A program made the translations under genes and the position numbers. Positions 14,501 through 26,500 of a stretch of 64,000 nt of DNA are shown one piece after another. Position 1 is the first letter of the stretch. The number at the start of each line of letters is the position of its first letter. Under the pieces are notes generated by a model. It saw only the letters and a program-made list of their open reading frames with translations, searched no databases and was not told where the DNA came from. Location: positions 62,001 to 126,000 of the forward strand of contig JBAMJV010004013.1 in assembly GCA_037951105.1 (NCBI GenBank). The letters are read 5' to 3'. This DNA comes from Echinarachnius parma. Lineage: Eukaryota; Echinodermata; Echinoidea; Clypeasteroida; Echinarachniidae.

Positions 14501-17500
14501 TCTCCATATTAAAGAGATGTTTTCAGTATCAAATACCCAAACGGCCAAAGAGATGCAACTGGACAGAAAAGCTCTTTATTTATGTACAGGCTTACATAAT
14601 ATGGCTTTAATCTGCAGGAGATTACTTTTGGTTACTACAGGCAGGTTGGCAGCTATAGACAAGTTTTACTGTCCTTTTCATTTTTGTTTTCTCATGCCTT
14701 CACATTCTGGGATGTTTCTAGTGCAAGTACCTATTATTAGCTATTTAATTAACAATATGTGTTTGTTTTTTTCAACATCGCTTATTTCATCGGAAGTCAT
14801 TATGAATAAGCAAGCAGTTCTTGCCAGAAAAGGCTTTCTGGTAATTTACACTGCAGTAAATATGCATACAAATTCTTTACAGATCATCAAACTCTTGTTT
14901 CACCTTTGGGTCTTTGCTCGTGTGTTTCATGACCTCCTTCCAGTGGCGGTCCACGGTCTGGAAGAGACGCCCCTCCTCGGGCATCTGCTGCATGATGTCG
15001 TCAGAGCTGAAGATGGGTTCTAGGTACAGCCACTGGGCCTGGACCTTCAACCATTCGTCAATCGTCTCTTGCACATATAGGAGCTTCTCTTCCCACACCT
15101 AAAATATAGCAAAAGACAAAAGAAAAATCAAGAAGGGATATAAGTTTGAATAGCAACATTTGAAATGCGATATTAACATTATGTCTTCAGAGCTGGAGAT
15201 GGGTTCTAGGTACAGCTACTGGGCCTGAACCTTCAACCACTCATCAATTGTCTCTTGCACATATACAAGTTTCTCTTCCAATGCTTTAATTATTGAACAA
15301 CATGAGAAATGTCATGATGAAGTTATGAACACATATTTTTTTTTTACTGGAAACTAAAAATGCCTGCAATATATACTATATCCCTTTAAGCTTTGTTTTT
15401 TTCTATTCTTTTCACCTTTTCTTCTTTGTGGAACTAAACCCCTCCCTTGAAATTCTCGGTCCTTCTGTGCACATTCACTACCAAATATGCATATATCACA
15501 AAACACAATATCCTCCAATTTAGAAAAAGGGGTCTGGAATGAGTAATTTTTAAGCTGTATCAATCCTACACTCTCATACTCCACCTATATGTAACATAAT
15601 TGTTGAGTCTTTATGTGAAATGTTAGTACATGTAAGTTAGAACCACCTCTGGAAATTAACATTAACTTCTATACATTTAAATGGTTATAACAACTATACC
15701 TTGATCTCTTTCTCAAAGGGTTTGATGAATGGCGAGCCTCGCATGGTTTGTGTCTTGACGATCTGGTCGTCCAGCATGGTCTGAATCTCATCCACAGACG
15801 CCAAGATTTTGACGCCTGTATCACGGTACGGGGTCAGGCCGAATGCGATCGTCTCCCAGTCCTCTAACATGCGTGACATGGCCTTCTCTAGCGAATATTC
15901 CTGGAAAGAAAATGACCAATCATACAGTAAGGGTTTGTGCAATGATATTGTCCCTTAATTTTCTAAAGACCCTTGAATGGGGGATGTTCCCATGAAACCT
16001 GTTTCATAGCTTGTATAATCAGACATTAACTTAAAATATATCTGGTTTGAATTTAATTTTCTTAAATTCATAATAAGCTGCGGTAATTAAAAATATATTT
16101 GATGAATTTTCATTTTCTACAATTATTAGGCCACAAAAATCCTCTGGAGATTGATTGCACACTGATTGCATGTGAAGAGGAGATTGCAATTCAGAATTTT
16201 TTTTTTATTGTTTTTGCTAATCAACATAACAGCTGGGCATGTATGTCATTAGCCAATATATGAACATCGGCATGTGCACGACGTTCGGGACAAATTTCTG
16301 TAACTCGAGCGCTGCTTGAATAGAACGGGACCTTATTTTCATGAATATGACATTCAAAATATTACCCCACACAGGCACCCAAACACGGGAGGGAAAAAAA
16401 GACACACAATGAATTTATGGACAAACCTTTGTAGCTGCAGCACTGATGCTCTCAAACTGATCCATGTGGGCGGCCAGGTTGAATTTGAGGACCTTGCGTA
16501 GGGTACTACCGGAGTCTGGCGTCAGATCAAAGCCGGCCATGTCGGACATCTTGCTCCAGTGACGAGTCCTGATGCCGGGGTTGCAGAGGATGGCGATGGT
16601 AGGGATATTTTCCTGGGAGAAAAATAGGGGAAGGCAACAAAAAGGGTGAATGCAATTGAATGTTAAGGAGGAAAATCATTGCACAGCCAGGACAAAACGT
16701 TTGGAGAGAAATTAAACATAGTAGAATTAGATTGAAGGCCAGCTAAGTTGTATTTGTCATGCAAGATCTTGACAAACAAACAACAAATCATTTTGTACAA
16801 ATAATTTCAGATATTGGATTATGCTAACACCTGGTTAGTGTTCATTTGCAATGAGCTATAAACAAACAACTTCACAGTAATCTATATAAAAAATTGTAAA
16901 AAGGAACTTAACTCAAATCAAGTATATTACACATTTGCAATGAACTATTTTTTAACAAACTTAAAATAAGTTTGATTATAGTTCATTTTCGGGAGCAGAG
17001 AGTAAATATACCTTGAAATCTCTGATCTGGTCCTGCACTGTGTTGCACACTTTGATGGCCGCCCATCCCGTCTCCTCTTCTACTGCTTTCGTCTCCTCCT
17101 CATCTGCCCCATCGTCGCCCCTCTTCTTCCGCTTTGGCGGGGCGTTCCTCTCCTTTTCAGCCTCCGCCTTCTTCTTGGCGTTGACGAAGCCTTTCGTGAT
17201 CTTGTAGATGTCGCGCCAGAATTCATCAGCCTCTCCAGCAATTGACTCGGAGTTGAGTTCCAGGAAGGCTCCATCCATCCACCTTATTACAGAAAAGATT
17301 TTAATTTCATAATTAGTTATGATTTCCAATATCATTCAAAGTTCTTTTTCATATATCTATTTACAAAATGTTTGTGTAAAATTCTAGCTTTAATGATGTA
17401 GAATTCAATCATTTCAGTTTTGTATAAATTGAGTAATATATGCTTGTATATCATTATTTTTATTCTACATTGACTGTCTGAAAAAGTAATTTGAATTTAA

Positions 17501-20500
17501 ATTGTTTGCATTTGGTGAAATAGTAACTGGCAGTGCAATTACTATTCAATATAATTGTTTTGTTATTTCATCAAATGAAATAGACATCCTACACAATTAC
17601 ATCTGAAAAATGTTAGCAGAAATTATTGACAAGAAGATCGAGAACTAAATATGTCCAGTATTTCCTCACTTTTTCTCTGCTCTCTGCCACTTGACAACCA
17701 GACTGAAGAGCCTTTGGTAGGGCTCAATGGCTGTGGTGATCTCATCAATTTCTGGATATTCCGTCCCATCCCATTTGTACAGTTTCTCTTCCTGCAAAAA
17801 GGGAGCAATAAAGAAAACAACTCAATAGATATATATACAATGGTTATATCATTTTGTGGTTAATAGTCTATCACCTGTCCACTTGGGTAATGTCTCCTTG
17901 CTCAAGGTACGTACTGGCAAAGAACAATGAAACCAATTTGTTAAAATTAGAAAAGTATAAATTGGAAAGATGATAGACTTACATTGAAAGCATGAATATA
18001 GGTGCTTATTGGAATCTGTTTTTATGTGTGCATATTCTAGGGCTGTAACAAGAATAAACTCAAACGACCATTTTTCTTTAACTTATCTCATGTCACTGAA
18101 ATACTAAAACCCACAAACATAACATATCCAAGAACAAAGTAGATGTGGCTTTAAACAAAAAGAAATTGATTTTAAACATTTGAGTGCCTAATCCAATTGC
18201 AAGAATCAATTTGAACCGGTTCTTTTGACAAGTTTACATGAGTAGCTTAATCCCCCATTCACCTCATGTGAATATGAAATCAAGTGTCTATATTGGTAAT
18301 TCAACACTTATCTATTGTGTGCAATCAGGAACACATCTGGATCTGATTCTCTGAGACTGGAGTCGACCATGGCACTCAGAGGGTTAATAAGGACAGATTC
18401 AGAAAAATACATACCTTGTTGATGAAGCCGATGGTCTCCTGCGCGTCGGCCAGTCGCTTCTGGATGGCCCTCACGTCGTTGACGTACTGCACCATCATGT
18501 CCAGCTCGCCATACTCGGCAAACTCCGCCACGCGCTTGCGAATCTTCTCCAGCTCGATCATCACCCTCTCCCGCTTCTCGAGCAGCTCGCTCTCGCCCTT
18601 CTTCTTGGACTGCTCAACCAGCTGCGGATGGGAGAAACAAATGATTTTGAGTATCAATTTTTGTATACATAGCAACCATTTATTTTATTTATTCATGTTT
18701 ACTTTATTAAAATATGCATTAGATATGTATTTTTGTTTATGTATACACTCACAAGGGCTTAGAGGAAGTAATATTTATGTGTTACATAGCATGCATGTCT
18801 TCCTTTCTCTTCTACCCACTTTTTTTCTTTCTTTTGATCTCAATCGCAAGGCCATAATGGGGATGTACCCTTGATAAGCCTCTGGCTTTATAGTAATTAT
18901 CCCCCACATTCTCATTATTGTTCGATTAGTAGATTTCTCTCTTCTTTTTTGTTTGTACACCTAGTTTTTAAGAGTTTTGTTGTTGTTGTAATTTTGCATA
19001 ATTGTTATTTATTGTATGTGTCATTTTTAATGCAGAATGTGGAATAAATGAAATGAAATGAAATATAAACACTGATTATCATTTTTAGAAGTAGCAATAT
19101 TATTATGTAAAAGCGATACAGTAAATATGTTTGGTTTTCCTTCCCCCTCACCTCATCGTTTGACTCAAAGACCGGCTCGATGCTGCTGGGCCACAGCAGC
19201 ACCGTCTTGTTGAGGTCCAGGTGGTCCGGCTGGAAGATATAGATGTCCAAGAGGAAGTTCATCTTGCGGCGGCTGTCCTCGATACGGCCCTTCAGCGCCT
19301 GGATGCCCTGGAGGCGGGCCTTTTCGATATATGCGACCATCTCCATCATTTCCTCCGAGCTCTCCGGTATCTTGAGAGCGCGGTCGTGGACTGTTTCAAA
19401 CTCCTTACAAATGCTGTGTAAGGAAATGAAAGGAAATAAAGGTGTGAACATTAGATTTTAAGGTAGTTTTAAATGCCCTTCAGAGACTTGATGCCCTGGA
19501 TTTGAGCCTTCTCGATGTACGGGATCATCTCCATCATTTCCTCTGAGCTCTCCGGTATCTTGAGAGCGCGGTCACAGACTGTCTCAAACTCCTTACAAAT
19601 GCTGTGAGAGAAAAAAAAAAGGCAAGACAAATAAGATAAACCGCAGTTTCAAATGCCTCTATGATCCCCAAAAGAGAAATGAGGGCTGAAGAAAAAGAGA
19701 GACACCGAATGCATGCCTTAATTCTCTCATTGTACGCGATCATCTCCATCATTTCCTCTGAGCTCTCCGGAACCTTCAGGGCCCTGTCTCTGACCATCTC
19801 AAACTCTTGCAGATACTGTGGAAGAAAAGAAGTTTGCAAAAGAAAATTGTTCATAATTTCCAACTAGGGTGAACTGCAGAGGCTAACTTAGATAACCCTG
19901 CTTGACGAGTGAGAATACTCCTTGTTGCATACTCGGCCCTATCAACAAACAACTGCGTATCAGCTAGATTAAAACAAGATGAGCATATTCAAAGTAAGCA
20001 GTATAAGTTCAGATCTGGAAGCATTCGTGGGATCAGCATCAGATAGTATAGCGTATGGTGGGCTTTAGTTATTGACACTAAGCTAGCAGTTTTATGAATA
20101 TGAACCCTCTTGTAAAAATCACTTTAAGCTTACTTCTCATTCTCCTCCCTGTGGTCCGAAGCAACCCTCTCCAGCAGGGTATTAGCGTAGCCACGAGACT
20201 TCTCCGCCAGTCCTCGTTTCAGATCTTCGCAATCCAGGCGGATCATGTCAAAGTGGACGATGCTGTCCAAACTCATAATCTCCTTGGCTAGGGCACGGAA
20301 CTCCTCAATGAACTATGAAATCAAACATTGAATGAATGAAGTCAAATCACAGCCAATTATTAATACAAATGCCTCAAATATGCAACTTTTGGGGGCCTCA
20401 ATTTATTGTTACACTTGTTATCACTTGAAATCTTCAATTAAACATTTCATCAAAATACAAAGTTCGATTATAATATAACTATTGCACAAAACACATATTA

Positions 20501-23500
20501 TAGTTTGTTACACTTCCAACATGGATTTTTACATACATTTTTTGGGCCGGAATGTTACACAGGAATATGTTTGTAACTTAAATTGAATTACCTTGCAGTA
20601 TTCTTCAAACGTGTGCTCATCTTCCAAGAACTGGGTGACTTTAGATAAGGCTTCTCCGTTGCATAGGTGCTCATATTTTTCCACTGAAAAGAAGAAAAAG
20701 CAAGTAGTTGGAAATTTTGATAAATAAGAATTTAACTTTCATTTTAAAACCTCAATACAAGTCAACAAAGTTATCAGATATAAAACTTTGACATGTGATG
20801 CCATAATAAGCCTAAAAATTTAATTGATAAAGTGCAATTAAACATTATAAGCCTATTTCAGTCCACCTTAAATGAAAAGACACTAATTCACCTTACTAAG
20901 TTCTGCAGTGCAGCAAAAAGCATAATACACAAAAAATGGCTACAAAGATGCAACTAGTATCTGGCAACAGTAAGCATACATTGAGTAGGCTCTTATATCA
21001 ATGGCTTGATGCCAATATATCAGAGACTTACTGTAGGAGTCCAGGTGGGCGCTGGGGCCCTCAAAGTTGCGCTTACACGCCTCCTTCAGCTTCTGCCGCC
21101 CTACCCGCACCACGTGCTCAGCGACGGCCACGTCTATGCTGCTCAGCTCGTTGTTGCCCGACACCCATGACTGGACGGTCGGCACGCTCTGCATAGTGCG
21201 GGTCAGCTGCAGCATCACGAACAGGAGGCACTCCTCGAGGTCGGAGTAGTACGGGTAGAACTCCATCTTGTCGTTGTCGTAGGTCAGCTCCATCTTGAAG
21301 ACGGGCAGGCGCTGCGTGTCCTCGGGGTCGAATAGCTCGACCCACGCCTCGATCGACCTCACAATCAGGTCTTTCAGCTATTGGTAAAAATGTGAAGGGA
21401 TTGAGTTACAGTTACATAGAATTCAACCGTGTATATTGTCCACATGTTCAGGTCTCAAAAATAAGTTTAATGACATAGATATTTGAAACAAAATCATTTA
21501 GCTGCTTAGGTAGATGTCACTGAGATATTGGTAGAGAGAAATTAAGTTTTCTGCATCCTGTTTATGTATCCAGGGGGTCTTATACTTAAAGAGTGCTGAG
21601 GAGACATTCACAAAACCATTGAGATCCATGAACAAATACAAGCAAACAAAGCAAAAACAAAAACATCCAACTCTTTGAACATTAAAACAGAATATATGCG
21701 ATTATTTGTACCTGGTTGGAGATGAGTGTTGATACGCTGCAGTAGAAGGACTCTAGTTTATCTTGAGTGAGGTCTGGCAATTGTTTGGGATCCATGAACA
21801 CATTGAGAACTTCTGGCCACCAGCTGTGCATGAGTCTTTTTTAATAAAAAGAAGAAAAAACATCACCAAACATAAACATAATGATAATGAGCAATATAAC
21901 AGTACCTTGAAAGAACTTTATCATTCTTTTATGAATTCATACAAAACAAAAAGCAGATGGACACTCAATTTTGTTGTTGTTGAAAAGACATAACTGTACA
22001 GCAAACATTTCTTCATTATTAAACATACTTGTAACTAACCACAACACGGATAAGATTCAACTTTCTCTGACAAGATTGCATCTAAGAATGCCTTTGAGAA
22101 GACAAAAATGGGAATCAACCTCAACATTAGCATTTCCCAAATATTCTTGTATTCTTAACATGTTATAGTTTGAAATTGGAACAACACACATTCTTAGCGA
22201 GAGTATTTTGGGGACCAGTCTTGAATGGGTTAACAATCATCTGAATCTATTTGAGGTAGCAATTGTTTAAGATGGGATGCAGATGAAATAACTATGTTCT
22301 CAGTCTCACTTCTTCAGATAAGACAACATTGATAACAAATTAGATGATCTATTGCAAAATATATATCAAAATAAACTAACCTCTCTTCCATCTTCTCGCA
22401 CTCGAGGATGACGTTGTTCTTGAGGTGCTCGCACTCCACGGGGCCCTGTGACCTTTGACCTCTAAGGTCAACCAGGTAAAGGGGTCCCAGGGTCGTCTGG
22501 CACATTCCTAGCACTGTCTGCATGGACGGATGTGTGATGTGTAGGTTGCTCTGGATGAATTCTGTCGCTTCCACAAAGTCGTCGTGCCAAGGTCGCGAAT
22601 AATCCAAACCACTGTGTTGAAAGGATGTAAAAAAAACAACACACAAATTAATTATTTATTACTTTTACCCTTTCATTATGTCTGAGTTTACAGGAGTGCC
22701 ACAAAAAAAAAAAAAAAATTCCAACACACAAATTGAGAATCATATTGAAAATGTGGATCACAAAAGTGGATATATATATATAAGAAGAGAATGGCATAAT
22801 TCAATGCTCGAAATTAACTTTTTTTACTGGTGGCCCGGTCGGGCCAGTAAAATTAGTATTTTTCCAAATTTGGTGGCCCGAAACCAAAATCTACTGGCCC
22901 GAAAAAAATAAGGAAAAACAAAAGAAAAATTAATACAATGATAGTTTCAGGATACTAGGCAATACATTTTTCATTCCCGTTTGTTTCATTGTAAGATGAA
23001 TTAAATAAACTGTGTGTGTCATGTCTTTTTTCTTTTTTTTATTTAAGCTTTAATCATTAATGACTATTTACGCCTTGCTTTTAATTCATTGTGGTCTAGC
23101 ATTCATCAACATAAACATTTTCTCACGTAAAAAATTAGTGGTTAGTACAAAAATTGCACATTTATTGGGTAGTTGTACATTGAGTAGTAATATATGAATA
23201 CTCATGAGCAGCATATATGAATATTTATGATGTCATTAGATATATGCAAAATAAGCAAATAACTGAAATTACTAGTAACGATTTTTAATATGAAATTTTT
23301 GTTTGCAACAACAGGTTACAAAATGAGTATGGCTGCTCAAGAATGTATGAATATTCATTAGCAGCAGTATAACTTGCTCAATTTACTTGCAACTTTTTAA
23401 CTAACCAATATTTTGTATGTGAGAAAAGAGTATAACTTGATGAATGCTACTTTTAAAAGCAAGCTCTTGTCATGCCATAGACAGGACTAAACATGACTAC

Positions 23501-26500
23501 TGGGTATCTGGAAAAAAAAAAAAAAAAAAAAAAAAAAGAAAAAAAAATCTTTTTTTTTTTTTTTTTTTTGCTGGCCCAGTCGGGCCACCAAATATTTTTT
23601 TTACTGGCCCGGCGGCAATTTTTAGTGGCCCCGGGCCATCGGGCCTATGCTAATTTCGAGGGTTGCATAATTTATTATCTAGGATTATGACAAAAAGAAT
23701 CATCAAGTGAACACTTAATTCCGGGTCAGCATTCCTTTCACACTAAGAGCAGTTTAATGACTAATGACATGTTTGTTGTGTGCAGGGTTTGAAAGGTGCC
23801 CAGATGAAAAGGGCTATATAAGAATGATAATTGTGCACTATGAGTGCATGCTGACAGATGATTGTGCATTTTAAATATATAAATTGTGTTTTGTATTATT
23901 AATATCATTAATAGTCTTGCCACGGATAATAAGTATGACACCGATCTTTAATCCCCAATAAGAAACAAAGGAGAGGTGGATTGTGTGTGTGGGGGTAGGT
24001 AGAACAGACTCAGATATTGAATACTCACACTGGTTCTGCTGGTGGTTCCCCCGTTGTGTCCTTATCCAGCCCTCTGACAGCAGGCTTGACAAGTACATGC
24101 TGAGCTGAAGTGGCAAAAATATGAGAAAATGTTTTATACAATTAAGGTGTGTATGGCCATTATATTAACATTGATTTTGGTACTACATGCATTATCCATA
24201 TAGACCACATCCCAAGCATTTTCGGGACCAGTCCTAACCAGTCCTGGTAATGAAGTGCACCCTGCACCTCTTGGAGCAGGTCCTAAATGTAGTCCTGCCA
24301 ACTAGACTATCAATATATACAGGGCTCGACACTCGCACTGGCCCACTGGCCCGGGGCCAGTGAAATTGCACTTTGGGCCAGCAAAAATGTGTAAAAGTCA
24401 TATTTTGGTGGCCCGATTGGGCAAACAGATTTTAAACCCAACATTGACAAAATTTTAAAAATCTTGTTTTCTCCATTATATGCATCTATAATCACAGGAA
24501 AGAGTGATATTTTGAATAGTAAAATGTAATTTACTCTTAAAATAAAATAATGGGGACAGTAAATTGTTCTTCCGGGCCACCAGAAAGGAGAAAGAAATTA
24601 TTTTACTGGCCCGACCGGGCCCCTCACATAAAAGGTAAGTGTGGAGCCCTGATATATAGCTCATCAATCAAGTCTATTCACATCCAGTCTATCAACAAAC
24701 TAAAATGACTTACTCATGGATTTCTTCATGCTGCTGACAAAGTCCCCCTGCACCTCCTCGAACAGGTCCCGAATGTAGTCCTGCATGTAGGCCGACTGTT
24801 TCAGGTGGGGCGGCACCCGCTCCAGGATGCCCTCGTAGCTCTCCTGGCTCAGCAGCGGGATGGGCCCACTCTCCACGCACTGCTTCATGAACTGGTAGTT
24901 TTGCTGCAAATACAATTTGTGTTTTTTTGTGTGTGTGTGAGTTTAAAACAAATTAGAGATCTTTAAGATTGGAATTTGATTTATCCGTTTTCAAATCATA
25001 GCTTAATGTACCCCTGATCCTCTGTAGAAGGATGAATGTGAACTGGAAACAAGTTACTAATTGCAAACATATATTCAAGCATATATTCATAAAGGAAGCA
25101 TCTATAATCCCTATGCCATTCATTTATTCTTGTATATTTATAACACCTAAATATCAACTACTAAAAGATTATACACAGTTTAAGAATATTGTTTGTATAA
25201 CACGTACGTCTTTGCATTCATAAGAACAGCTTGTACTGGGAGAAATGTAAATAATATCATTGCTATTTATAATCAGTAGTTCATAATTTCTAGACATACC
25301 TCAATCTTTTTATCAAATGATTAGCATGTTCACTATATTTATTTTGCACTCATCTCATGTCTCAAAAGACAGGTTGGATCAATTAAAGAACTACCATTCA
25401 AAATCACATATAGCCAGAAGGAAAAAAAAAAATAGAAGTATTGATTAATGGCACACAGATTTAGATCGTAAAACAAAAATGCACAGATTTTAACACTAGT
25501 GATGCAATAGGAATTACAATTAAATTTAACACTATGGGCACAAATATGAAATACAACAGGTGAAGAAGACTGACTGATGGCCAGAAGAAAGATGTGTCTA
25601 CAAAAGTGATGAGAGGTGAATGATGAATGGTTCATTCACAAAAGTAATGGATTAGAAATGGTCAGCATACTAAGTAGAAATCATGATAAATAACATAAAA
25701 ATCCTTTCAGTTCTACTTTTTGCATCACATTTTATACCTTTTATCTTCACTTGATAATTGTGTTTTGGGTTCAAATGTGCATTGCAACGATTGGAGGAGG
25801 ACAGGTGTTTGAACGTAAATCACAGATCAACTACCAGCATAATTATATGTTATAATCAATGATTGTGTTACAATCCCATCAAAGAAATAAATGAATGTAT
25901 TTCCCTTCTACCTGTATAATTACAGTGATACAATGTAAACTAAACACACCAACATATTGTACATAAAATCACTGGCGTAGCGACACTAGTGAGGGGGGAG
26001 CTCCTGGGCTCAAGCTCCCACCTTATATCTAGGCTTCTTCTTGTTTCTTTGTTCTTTGTTTTGCCTCTAAGCCGGTAGTTTTGATTTTTGAGCTTTGAAT
26101 AGCTAAAATCTAAAAGCTTCTGGGACCTCCGCCCCCGGGACCTCCACCCCCTGGACCCCTGAAAATTGTCACTCATAGACTCATGATTCAGGAAGAAGAT
26201 GAATGTATTCATAGCTAGGTGAATAAATTGGTGACACGTAATAAAGTGATGATGAACACTGCAAGTCCCAGAAAGAGTGTTAATGTGAGGAAAGATGTAA
26301 AGTTATAGTGGCAAATATAGGGGTGGTTCACTCAGGCATGACTCTCTGCAAATGATCTGCAAACTTACCCTCGTCATTCGATCCTTACTCATCATCTGAA
26401 ATAGCATTTAATTTGATAAAGAACACAAAGATAAAACCATTAATGCAAAATATATGAACATCTGAAATTGACCCCTTCCAAAAAAACAAATTATATTTAA

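Noticed and set aside
14493..15023. 176-codon plus-strand frame
   Set aside because: It runs across an AT-rich intron and the antisense of exon 14904-15098, with no conserved motifs.
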